A stretch of 64,000 bases of DNA, taken from positions 186,001 to 250,000 of the forward strand of contig NZ_JOAP01000019.1 in the NCBI RefSeq assembly GCF_000720475.1. The letters are read 5' to 3'. The stretch is from Streptomyces aureocirculatus. Lineage in GTDB: Bacteria; Actinomycetota; Actinomycetes; Streptomycetales; Streptomycetaceae. Both the position numbers and the translations under genes were made by a program. Position 1 is the first letter of the stretch, and each line of letters opens with the position of its first letter. Shown one piece after another: positions 18,909 through 26,922 of the stretch. The notes under the pieces are model-generated. The model saw only the letters and a program-made list of their open reading frames with translations, made no database searches and was not told the origin of the DNA.

Positions 18909-18921
18909 TCTTTGTCCATGG
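18909..18921 (+). promoter_or_regulatory. 13-nt motif shared by two glycosidase promoters (copy 2)
   Basis: TCTTTGTCCATGG, identical to 10,635-10,647. It lies 55 nt before the GH35 start and 65 nt before the divergent AraC start, a suitable place for an activator or repressor site. Confidence 0.5.
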
Positions 18922-18976
18922 ACCGTGCCGCCCGCCAGAGGCAATCGTGGCCGCAGCAGGGATCGCGAGGGACACG

Positions 18977-20782
18977 ATGGATACGATGGACGAAAGACAC
19001 AGCACGGCCGCCGACGACCCCGGCGCCCACGGCGACACCTTCAAGGTGGGCACGGACGACTTCGAACTGGACGGGCGGCCCGTACGGCTGCTCTCCGGGG
19101 CACTGCACTACTTCCGCGTGCACGAGGCACAGTGGGGCCACCGGCTCGCCACGCTCAAGGCCATGGGCCTCAACTGCGTGGAGACGTACGTCCCCTGGAA
19201 CATGCACGAACCCCGCCCCGGCGAACTGCACGACATCACCGCACTCGGCCGCTTCCTCGACGCCGCCCACACCGCCGGACTGTGGGCCATCGTCCGCCCC
19301 GGCCCCTACATCTGCGCCGAATGGGACAACGGCGGACTGCCGTACTGGCTGACGGCCGAGACCGGCACCCGCGCCCGCACCCGCGACAAGACCTACCTCG
19401 CGCACGTGGAACGCTGGTTCGCCCGGCTCCTGCCCCAGGTCGTCTCCCGCCAGCACGACCGCGGCGGACCCGTGATCATGGTGCAGGTCGAGAACGAGTA
19501 CGGCAGCTACGGCTCCGACCAGGTCTACCTCGGCCACCTCACCGAACTCCTGCGCGCCCACGGCGTGACCGCGGAACTGTTCACCTCCGACGGCCCCGAG
19601 GACCACATGCTGACCGGCGGGAGCATCCCCGGCGTCCTCGCCACCGTGAACCTCGGCTCCCGCGCCCGCGAAGGCTTCGCCGTACTGCGCCGCCACCGCC
19701 CCAAGGGACCCCTGATGTGCATGGAGTTCTGGTGCGGCTGGTTCGACCACTGGGGCGCCGAACCCGTCGTACGCGACCCCCGGGACGCCGCGGACGCGCT
19801 CCGCGAGATCCTGGAGTGCGGCGCCTCCGTCAACCTCTACATGGCACACGGCGGCACCAGCTTCGCGGGCTGGGCGGGCGCCAACCGCGGCGGCAGCCTC
19901 CACGACGGCACCCTGCAACCCGACGTCACCTCCTACGACTACGACGCGCCCATCGACGAACACGGCCGCCCCACCGAGAAGTTCCGGCTGTTCCGCGAAG
20001 TCCTCGCCCCCTACGCCGACGCCCCCCTGCCCGACCCGCCGCCACCCCCGCCCACCCTCGCCGCCCCCGCCGTCGTCCACTTCACCGACCGGGTCGCCCT
20101 CGACACCCTCGCCGACGGCATCGGCAGCCCCGAGACCGAACACGCCGTACCCCCCACCTTCGAGGACCTCGGCGTCGACCGGGGCCTGGTGCGCTACACC
20201 GTCGACATCCCCGGCCCCCGCGAGCCCCACCCCCTGAGCGTGCGCGGACTGCGCGACCGCGCCGTCGTCCACATCGACGGCCTGCCCGCCGGCGTCCTCA
20301 CCGAAGACGCCCCCACCCTGCCCGAACCCATCGCCGGGCCCGCCCGCGTCACCCTCTGGACGGAATCCCTCGGCCGCGTCAGCTACGGCCCCCGGCTCGG
20401 CGAACCCAAGGGCATCACCGGCGGCATCCTCCACGAACGCCAGTACGTCCACGGCGTACGGGCCGTCGCCCTCCCCCTCACCGCCTTCACCGACCCCGCC
20501 CCCGTCCGCGACCTCCCCGCCGACACCGGCCCCCTCCCCGGCGCGACCGGCCTCCACCGCGCCACCCTCACCCTCCACGACCCCGGCGACGCCGACCTCG
20601 AACTCACCAACTGGGGCCGCGGCTTCGCATGGGTCAACGGCTTCTGCCTGGGGCGCTACTGGGGGATCGGGCCGCAACAATCCCTGTACGTACCCGCCCC
20701 TGCCCTCCGGGAGGGAGCCAACGAGGTGTGGGTGCTTGAGGTGGAGGGGGCGGAGGGAGCGGGGGAGGTACGGCTGCGGTAG
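18977..20782 (+). CDS. Beta-galactosidase, GH35
   Basis: 601 aa from the ATG at 18,977 (GAGGG upstream); a second in-frame ATG is 9 nt later. The catalytic barrel has LSGALHYFRVHEAQW, NCVETYVPWNMHEP, RPGPYICAEWDNGGLPYWL, the acid/base Glu in MVQVENEYGSYG (~170-176) and nucleophile Glu in CMEFWCGWFDHWG (~248), then NLYMAHGGTSFAGWAGA. C-terminal jelly-roll domains end with GFAWVNGFCLGRYWGIGPQQSLYVP. There is no signal peptide, so it acts inside the cell. GH35 enzymes often prefer beta-1,3-linked galactose, the bond in the GH101 product. An AraC regulator is divergent. Confidence 0.95.
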   Translation: MDTMDERHSTAADDPGAHGDTFKVGTDDFELDGRPVRLLSGALHYFRVHEAQWGHRLATLKAMGLNCVETYVPWNMHEPRPGELHDITALGRFLDAAHTAGLWAIVRPGPYICAEWDNGGLPYWLTAETGTRARTRDKTYLAHVERWFARLLPQVVSRQHDRGGPVIMVQVENEYGSYGSDQVYLGHLTELLRAHGVTAELFTSDGPEDHMLTGGSIPGVLATVNLGSRAREGFAVLRRHRPKGPLMCMEFWCGWFDHWGAEPVVRDPRDAADALREILECGASVNLYMAHGGTSFAGWAGANRGGSLHDGTLQPDVTSYDYDAPIDEHGRPTEKFRLFREVLAPYADAPLPDPPPPPPTLAAPAVVHFTDRVALDTLADGIGSPETEHAVPPTFEDLGVDRGLVRYTVDIPGPREPHPLSVRGLRDRAVVHIDGLPAGVLTEDAPTLPEPIAGPARVTLWTESLGRVSYGPRLGEPKGITGGILHERQYVHGVRAVALPLTAFTDPAPVRDLPADTGPLPGATGLHRATLTLHDPGDADLELTNWGRGFAWVNGFCLGRYWGIGPQQSLYVPAPALREGANEVWVLEVEGAEGAGEVRLR

Positions 20783-20811
20783 CCCTCGCCCGGGCTTTGC
20801 CGGTGCCGCAG

Positions 20812-20858
20812 GGTTCCAGCCCGTCCGGCGATTGAGGACGAGGCCGCAGGCCGATACG
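20812..20858. repeat. Dispersed intergenic element, family A
   Basis: Holds TTCCAGCCCGTCCGGCGATT followed by GAGGACGAG, the reverse-complement form of the core found in the 75-bp array (1.3-1.6 kb) and at 43.5 and 59.55 kb. It sits after the GH35 gene. The remaining bases up to 21,084 hold no iron-box-like operator or clear promoter. Confidence 0.75.
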
Positions 20859-21084
20859 GGGGTCTGGTGGCGGAGCCCCCTGCGCGGCGGAGCCGCCAAT
20901 GGACACAGCCGGGAAAGGGGCGGGATCGGGGGAGCCCCCGCCAGGGCCTACCACCCCACCCCCACCCCCCGCAAACTCCCCCCATGAGCAATACCCCTTT
21001 CAGGTCCGGATCGTTGAGCCCCCCGGGCAAACCGAACACCACGCGGCCACGCTGGAAACCCCACCCGCGCCCCGGAGGACACCG

Positions 21085-22497
21085 ATGAGCACCCCGCCGC
21101 CCCTCGCCGGAGGCACCAACGGCCCCGACGCCCTGCGGCCCCTGCTCGAAACGACCCTCGCCGCCCTCACCGAGGGCGCCGAGACCCGCGGCGGCCCCCT
21201 CCCCAGCGGCGGCCCCACCACCGTCACCACCCGCGTCAGCGAAGCCGCAGGCAACCTCCTGCCCACCCACGGAACGGGCGCCCACCACGCCCTGCGCACC
21301 CTCATCCGCGCCATCACCGCAGGCGCAGCCGACCCCGCCGACCCCCTGTGCACCGCCCACCTGCACTGCCCACCCCTCGCCCTCGCCGCAGCCGCCGACC
21401 TAGCCGCGTCCGCACTCAACCCCTCCATGGACTCCTGGGACCAAGCCCCCGCCGCCTCCGCCCTCGAAGCGCTCCTCACCACCACCCTCGCCGCCGAAGT
21501 CCACGGCACCGGCACCGGCGACGCCCTGATCACCACCGGCGGCACCGAATCCAACCAACTCGCCCTGCTCCTCGCCCGCGAACACACCACCACCCCCAGT
21601 CGGCCCCAACGCCCCCTGCACCTGCTCGTCGGCGCCAACGCCCACCACTCCCTGCGCCGCGCCGCCTGGCTCCTCGGACTCCCCGAACCCATCACCGTGC
21701 CCACACCCGCAGGCGTCCTCGACCCCACAGCCCTCGACAAAGCCCTCACCGCACGCACCGAACTCTCCGGACCCGCCGACGCCTACCTCGTCACCGCCAC
21801 CGCGGGCACCACCGACGCCGGCCTCATCGACCCCCTCACCGACATCGCCGACCTCTGCGAAGCCCACGGCGCCCGACTCCACGTCGACGCCGCCTACGGC
21901 GCGGGACTCCTCTTCAGCGACACCCACAGACCCAAGCTCCACGGCCTGGAACGCGCCGACAGCGTCGCCCTCGACCTGCACAAACTCGGCTGGCAACCCG
22001 CCGCCGCCGGACTCCTCACCGTCCGCGACCCCACCGACACCACCGTCCTCACCCACCGCGCCGACTACCTCAACGCCGACGACGACACCGAAGCAGGCCT
22101 GCCCGACCTCCTCGGCCGCTCCCTGCGCACCACCCGCAGACCCGACGCCCTCAAGATCGCCGTCACCCTCAAAGCCCTCGGCCGCACCGGACTCGGCGCC
22201 CTCGTCGACCAGGTCTGCGACCGCGCCCGCGAACTCGCCGACCTCATCACCGCCCACCCCCGCTTCGACCTCTACGACAAGCCCACCATCAGCACCGTCC
22301 TGTTCCGGCCAACCGACGCCGACGACGACCACATCGCCCAGGTCCGGAGGACACTCCTGGACAACGGCACCGCCGTCCTCGGCCGCGCCACGATCGACGG
22401 CCGCCGCTGGCTCAAAGCCACCCTCCTCAACCCACACACCCGCACCGAACACCTCACGGCCCTGCTCACGCTCGTGGAAGGAACCAGCCACCGATGA
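21085..22497 (+). CDS. PLP-dependent decarboxylase (lysine/diaminobutyrate type, DesA-like)
   Basis: 470 aa from the ATG at 21,085 (CGGAGGAC, 4 nt spacing). Group II decarboxylase features are present: HLHCPPLALAAAADLAASALNPSMDSWDQAP, TTGGTESNQLALLLARE, HVDAAYGAGLLF, and the PLP Lys in ALDLHKLGWQP (~298). Relatives make cadaverine or diaminopropane for hydroxamate siderophores. The stop overlaps the next start (ATGA), so it is coupled to an N-hydroxylase, as in desA-desB. No acyltransferase or NIS synthetase follows, so assignment to desferrioxamine is not made. Third positions are very C-rich. Confidence 0.88.
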   Translation: MSTPPPLAGGTNGPDALRPLLETTLAALTEGAETRGGPLPSGGPTTVTTRVSEAAGNLLPTHGTGAHHALRTLIRAITAGAADPADPLCTAHLHCPPLALAAAADLAASALNPSMDSWDQAPAASALEALLTTTLAAEVHGTGTGDALITTGGTESNQLALLLAREHTTTPSRPQRPLHLLVGANAHHSLRRAAWLLGLPEPITVPTPAGVLDPTALDKALTARTELSGPADAYLVTATAGTTDAGLIDPLTDIADLCEAHGARLHVDAAYGAGLLFSDTHRPKLHGLERADSVALDLHKLGWQPAAAGLLTVRDPTDTTVLTHRADYLNADDDTEAGLPDLLGRSLRTTRRPDALKIAVTLKALGRTGLGALVDQVCDRARELADLITAHPRFDLYDKPTISTVLFRPTDADDDHIAQVRRTLLDNGTAVLGRATIDGRRWLKATLLNPHTRTEHLTALLTLVEGTSHR

Positions 22498-23960
22498 CGG
22501 CCACGCCCGACACGCCCCACCGCCACGACAGGACCGCGCAGGCACCCACCACCCCCACCGCACCCCGCGACCTCATCGGCATCGGCATCGGCCCCTTCAA
22601 CCTGTCACTGGCCGCCCTCGCCCACCCCCTCACCGAACGCGGAAAGCTCGACGCCGCCTTCTACGAACAACAGCCCTCCTTCCACTGGCACCCCGGCCTC
22701 CTCATCGAAGGCGCCACCCTCCAAGTCCCCTTCCTCGCCGACCTGGTGACACTCGCCGACCCCGCCAACCCCTGGTCGTTCCTCAACTACCTCCGCGCCC
22801 GCCAGCGCCTCTTCCCCTTCTACTTCGCCGAGCGCTTCCACATCCAGCGCACCGAATACGACGCCTACTGCCGCTGGGTCAGCGAGAACCTCCCCGCCCT
22901 GCACTTCGGCCACCAGATCGACGCCGTCCGCTGGAACCCCGAACGCTCCCTCTTCGACATCGACTTCACCCAACTCGACGCCGACGGCGAAGCCGAAGCA
23001 CTCGGCCGCACCCACGCCCGCAACATCGCCCTCGGCATCGGCACCGCCCCCTACATCCCCGAACCCCTCAAACCCCTCGCCGACGCCCCCACCGTCCCCG
23101 TCATCCACTCCGCCGACTACCTGCAACACCGCGACCGGCTCCGCACCGCCGACCACATCACCGTCATCGGCTCAGGACAATCCGGCGCCGAAATCTTCCT
23201 CGACCTCCTCCGCCACCGCCCCCCGGGCGCCGAACACCTGCACTGGCTCGCCCGCACCCCCGCCTTCGCCCCCATGGAGTACTCCAAACTCGGCCTCGAA
23301 CACTTCACCCCCGACTACACCCGCTACTTCCACGCCCTGCCCGAACCCGTACGCGACCGCCTCGTCCCCGGCCAGTGGCAACTCCACAAAGGCATCGACG
23401 CCGACACCATCGCCGCCATCCACGACGAGCTCTACCAGCGCACCCTCCACGGCGGCTGGCCCGACACCGTCCTCACCCCCGGCGTCACCGTGCGCACCGC
23501 GGGCCGCGTGGCCACCACCCGCGTCGAACTCCACCTCGAACACATCGAGGAAGGCACCCGCTCCCGCCTCACCACCGACGCCGTCATCCTCGCCACCGGC
23601 TACCGCGAACGCCCCCTCGACCAACTCCTCGCCGGCCTCGACCCCTACATGCGCCGCGACAGCGCCGAACGCCCCCGCATCGACGCGCAGTACCGCCTCC
23701 TCCTCGACCCCGCCATCACCGCCACCGGCAGCAACGTCTACGTACAGAACGCCGAACGCCACACCCACGGAGTCGGCGCCCCCGACCTCGGCCTCGCCGC
23801 CTGGCGCAGCGCCACCATCCTCAACACCCTCACCGGCACCAACCCCTACCCCCTGCCCGACCGCACCGCCTTCACCACCTTCGGCCTCACCGACCCCACA
23901 GCCCGCACCCCCACACCCCGCACCCCCCAGCACACCAACCTCGTCCGACTCAAAAACTGA
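22494..23960 (+). CDS. Lysine/cadaverine N-hydroxylase (IucD/DesB-like flavin monooxygenase)
   Basis: 488 aa, starting at an ATG overlapping the decarboxylase stop. FAD motif GIGIGPFNLSLAAL (~29-42), substrate region FYEQQPSFHWHPGLLIEGATLQVPFLADLVTLADP, NADPH motif VIGSGQSGAEIFLDLL (~223), and the ATGYRERPLD motif (~365) are those of IucD/PvdA/SidA enzymes, which hydroxylate the terminal amine of lysine, ornithine or cadaverine for hydroxamate siderophores. With the upstream decarboxylase it could supply N-hydroxy-cadaverine to an assembly enzyme encoded elsewhere. An extended Pro/Thr tail ends the protein. Confidence 0.92.
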   Translation: MTATPDTPHRHDRTAQAPTTPTAPRDLIGIGIGPFNLSLAALAHPLTERGKLDAAFYEQQPSFHWHPGLLIEGATLQVPFLADLVTLADPANPWSFLNYLRARQRLFPFYFAERFHIQRTEYDAYCRWVSENLPALHFGHQIDAVRWNPERSLFDIDFTQLDADGEAEALGRTHARNIALGIGTAPYIPEPLKPLADAPTVPVIHSADYLQHRDRLRTADHITVIGSGQSGAEIFLDLLRHRPPGAEHLHWLARTPAFAPMEYSKLGLEHFTPDYTRYFHALPEPVRDRLVPGQWQLHKGIDADTIAAIHDELYQRTLHGGWPDTVLTPGVTVRTAGRVATTRVELHLEHIEEGTRSRLTTDAVILATGYRERPLDQLLAGLDPYMRRDSAERPRIDAQYRLLLDPAITATGSNVYVQNAERHTHGVGAPDLGLAAWRSATILNTLTGTNPYPLPDRTAFTTFGLTDPTARTPTPRTPQHTNLVRLKN

Positions 23961-23978
23961 CCCCACCCGGAAACGACC

Positions 23979-24022
23979 GTGCCCCGCTTCCCACGCCCTG
24001 ACGGACACCAGAAACGGGGCAC
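23979..24022. terminator. Convergent terminator hairpin
   Basis: GTGCCCCG at 23,979 pairs with CGGGGCAC at 24,015; TTC/GAA pairs extend the stem past one mismatch. It lies between the converging hydroxylase and 5'-nucleotidase genes and could serve both. Confidence 0.65.
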
Positions 24023-24034
24023 CGAAACCAACAC

Positions 24035-25840
24035 CTAGAACACCGGCGTACCCGCCCGCGTCAAACGCCAGTCCACCGAAGCGAACTCCGCCGGATCGAT
24101 CGTGCCCTTCGCCTTCACCCACGCGATGATCGTGTTGCGGATCTCCTCGGAATTCACCCACACCTGCTTCGCACGCGCGATGTGCGGAAAATTCCCCCCA
24201 CCACTCGCCCGGTAATTATTCACCGCAAGCACGAACTCCGCCCCCGGATCGACATCCCTCCCCCCGAACCGCAGCTTCGATATCCGCGAACCCACAGGCT
24301 GCGCTATGTCGATCTCGTACGTCACCCCGTACAACGCGTCATAGTTGTAATCCGGAACGCTCTCCGCATTCGTCAGCCCCGCCGGATCCACCGGCACCCC
24401 CGGCTCCGTCCGCACGTAATAACGCGCCGAGAACTCCAGATACTCCTTCAACTGCGCACCCGTGAGCACCCGAGCCTCCAACGTGTTCTCGAACGGATAC
24501 AGACCCGCCGCGTCCCGGATCGTCACCTCACCCGCCGGGATCTTCGCCGTCCGCGAGAAACACGACGCCTGCGAAAGCACCGGCAGCTTCCCATACGCAC
24601 CACCCGCAAGCGCAGCCCTCACCGTCTCCGCCTGCACATGACTGATCAGATCAATGATCGCCACATCCTTGTACGGGCCCTCGGCAGTACTCATCGCCTC
24701 CTTCGACGTACCGATCACCTGATTCACGTACCGCACGACCTTCTCGTGCTCACCACCCAACAGCCGCGTGATCCGCCGGTCCTCCGCCACCGCATTGGAG
24801 TTCAGGACCTTCGCCCCCACCCCCGCCACCCGCCAACGACCCATCGACCACACCAGATCGAAATCGAACAACGTAAGCCGCTGCCCCCACTTCAACGGCT
24901 CCGAAAGAACAACCTTCTTCCCCGTCGCCTTGTTCTCCACCCAATACTCAGGAATCTCCGTGTGCGCGTGCCCCACCAAAATCGCATCGATCCCCGGCAC
25001 CTGCTCCGCCACCAACGCCGCCGCGTTCTCCACATACGGCAACTGATCCCCGTACGACGACGTCCCACTCGACCCCGAATGCGCCGACACCACCACCACA
25101 TCCGCACCCAACGACCGCAACCGCGGCACCCACTTCGCCGCCTGCTCCTCCAGACCCGGGAACGTCATCTTCCCCTGCACATTCGCCTTGTCCCAGATCG
25201 CGATCCCCGGATTCGTCAGACCAAGCACCGCAACCCGCACATCACGCCCGCACGGCGTACGAAGCCGATGCATGCTGTACGGCGCGAACGCGGGCCGCTG
25301 CGTCCGCGCATCCACCGCATTCGCCCCGAGCAGCGGAAAGTCACACTGCTCCTCGAACCTCCGCAACACCGGAATCCCGTAATTGAACTCATGATTACCG
25401 AGCGCCGCCGCGTCATAACCGATCGCGTTCATCGCCCGCGCCATCGGATGCACCGGACCCCGCGCAGTTGTGATCGGATCGACCTTCGCGTAGTAGTACG
25501 ACAACTGCGTGCCCTGGATCGTGTCACCCGCGTCGATCAGAAGCGTGTTCCGACGCCCCTTCTCCCCACGAACCTGATCCACCAACGTGGAGATCTTCGC
25601 CAGACCCACATCGTTGTGGTCCTTGTCGTCGAACTCCCTGTCCGTGAAGTAATCCCAGTTGAAAACGTTGCCGTGCAGATCCGTGGTGCCCATCACCGTG
25701 AAGGAGTACGTACGCGGCCCGCGACCCCGCCGCACCGCGGGCGCCGCCTCCGCCGACTGCGCCACCGCGCCACCCGCCAGCGCCACGCCCACCCCCGTGG
25801 CAGCGGACCGACCCAGGAACCCCCTGCGGTTCAACGGCAT
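24035..25840 (-). CDS. Secreted 5'-nucleotidase / 2',3'-cyclic phosphodiesterase family protein
   Basis: 601 aa from the ATG at 25,840 (AGGAG upstream). A twin-arginine signal (NRRGFLGRSA, then a hydrophobic run to AEAAP) indicates Tat export. The metallophosphatase domain shows GTTDLHGN, IDAGDTIQG, LGNHEFNYG, VSAHSG and GHAHTEIPEY for two metals; the C-terminal domain has YPFENTLEARVLTGAQLKEYLE and NNYRASGGGNFP for nucleotide binding. It releases phosphate and nucleosides from extracellular nucleotides. The frame continues about 590 nt further upstream but there reads antisense to the SIMPL gene and was cut at the Tat signal. Confidence 0.94.
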   Translation of the reverse strand: MPLNRRGFLGRSAATGVGVALAGGAVAQSAEAAPAVRRGRGPRTYSFTVMGTTDLHGNVFNWDYFTDREFDDKDHNDVGLAKISTLVDQVRGEKGRRNTLLIDAGDTIQGTQLSYYYAKVDPITTARGPVHPMARAMNAIGYDAAALGNHEFNYGIPVLRRFEEQCDFPLLGANAVDARTQRPAFAPYSMHRLRTPCGRDVRVAVLGLTNPGIAIWDKANVQGKMTFPGLEEQAAKWVPRLRSLGADVVVVSAHSGSSGTSSYGDQLPYVENAAALVAEQVPGIDAILVGHAHTEIPEYWVENKATGKKVVLSEPLKWGQRLTLFDFDLVWSMGRWRVAGVGAKVLNSNAVAEDRRITRLLGGEHEKVVRYVNQVIGTSKEAMSTAEGPYKDVAIIDLISHVQAETVRAALAGGAYGKLPVLSQASCFSRTAKIPAGEVTIRDAAGLYPFENTLEARVLTGAQLKEYLEFSARYYVRTEPGVPVDPAGLTNAESVPDYNYDALYGVTYEIDIAQPVGSRISKLRFGGRDVDPGAEFVLAVNNYRASGGGNFPHIARAKQVWVNSEEIRNTIIAWVKAKGTIDPAEFASVDWRLTRAGTPVF

Positions 25841-25860
25841 CCCGAACTCCTCACATACTC

Positions 25861-25887
25861 GAACAGCACGAACAGCACGAACAAACA
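25861..25887. repeat. 9-bp direct repeats upstream of the 5'-nucleotidase
   Basis: GAACAGCAC occurs twice in succession and a third degenerate unit (GAACAAACA) follows, 20 nt before the 5'-nucleotidase start. They fall in its promoter or leader. Confidence 0.55.
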
Positions 25888-25962
25888 GCAGTAACGCGCG
25901 TAGATTCTGTCCCGCCCACGCCCTCCGCGACAGACCCACCAGGTTTCGATCCGGTGACCGCC

Positions 25963-26010
25963 CCGTTGACTGTCCCGTTGACCGTCCCGTTGACCGTCCC
26001 GTTGACTGTT
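25963..26010. repeat. Four 12-bp tandem repeats between divergent genes
   Basis: Units CCGTTGACYGTY start at 25,963, 25,975, 25,987 and 25,999. They end 31 nt before the SIMPL gene start and lie in the shared upstream region of two divergent genes. Each unit contains TTGAC, so the array offers repeated -35-like hexamers on the plus strand. Confidence 0.7.
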
Positions 26011-26041
26011 CCGCACCCCGAGGCAGTGCGAAAGTGACCCC

Positions 26042-26749
26042 ATGACCACCGAAGAAACCACCCCCAACACCCCCTACGGCACCCCCGAAGCCCCACGCCT
26101 CGCGGTCCGCGGCGAAGCCCACCTCGAAGTCGACCCCGAAATCGCCCGCATCGGCATCACCGTCAGCGCCCGCGGCACCGACCGCCGCGACGCCCTCACC
26201 GACCTCACCCGCCGCAACACCGCCGTCATCGACCTCGTCAAAACCTACGGCGAAGCCGTCGAACACGTAGAGACCGGCGCCTTCTTCATCACCCCCGAAC
26301 TCACCAAACGCGGCAAAGGAGAACGCGTCCGCACCTACCACGGCCGCGTCCACATCACCGCCGAACTCACCGACTTCACCGCCCTCGGCGAACTCACCAC
26401 CCGCGTCGCCGACCTCGAACTCACCCACATCGACGGCCCCTGGTGGGCCCTGCGCCCCGACTCACCCGCCCACCGAACCGCCCGCCAACAAGCCGTCAAA
26501 GAAGCCGTCCAACGCGCCCGCGAATACGCCGAAGCCCTCGGCACCACCCTCGCCGCCCTCGTCGAGATCGCCGACATCGGCGCCGACAACGCCCCCTACG
26601 CCTTCGGCGGCCCCGCCGCCCCCGGCATGGCCCGCGCCGCCTACGGCGGCGCCCCCGAAGCCACCCCCGCCCTCGACCTCGAACCCCAACGCCAATCCGT
26701 CTACGCACAGGTCAACGCACGCTTCACCATGAACCCACCACAACTCTGA
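26042..26749 (+). CDS. SIMPL (DUF541) domain protein
   Basis: 235 aa from the ATG at 26,042. The fold signature is present: LAVRGEAHLEVDPEIARIGITVSARGTDRRDAL near the start, a central GRVHITAELTDF, and RTARQQAVKEAVQRAREYAEALG leading to LVEIADIG. The family is of uncertain role; some members are periplasmic or kinase-associated. No signal peptide is seen here, so it is probably cytosolic. Third positions are almost entirely C/G. It lies 173 nt before pyk, but that gene has its own promoter. Confidence 0.88.
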   Translation: MTTEETTPNTPYGTPEAPRLAVRGEAHLEVDPEIARIGITVSARGTDRRDALTDLTRRNTAVIDLVKTYGEAVEHVETGAFFITPELTKRGKGERVRTYHGRVHITAELTDFTALGELTTRVADLELTHIDGPWWALRPDSPAHRTARQQAVKEAVQRAREYAEALGTTLAALVEIADIGADNAPYAFGGPAAPGMARAAYGGAPEATPALDLEPQRQSVYAQVNARFTMNPPQL

Positions 26750-26888
26750 GCAACGGCAACCCTCACACCCGCGACCACTCAACGCCCCATGGACCAATGA
26801 ACGCGCTCATCGGAGCGAACACGCGCACACTTCAACACTTGTCAAGAGCCCTTCACGCAAAGGACGTTGAGTAGTCACGCCCGGCCAA

Positions 26889-26922
26889 TTCTCTACCCAC
26901 CGGTAAGGCCTAGGGTCGAAAC
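26889..26922 (+). promoter_or_regulatory. Probable leaderless promoter of pyk
   Basis: TTCTCT (26,889) and TAGGGT (26,911-26,916) are 16 nt apart, and the ATG follows the -10 box by only 6 nt. No ribosome site fits. This is the layout of a leaderless mRNA. Read by eye only. Confidence 0.5.

Noticed and set aside
20783..21084. Iron box (DmdR/IdeR site) before the decarboxylase-hydroxylase pair
   Set aside because: No TTAGGTTAGGCTAACCTAA-like sequence was found in this gap on either strand.
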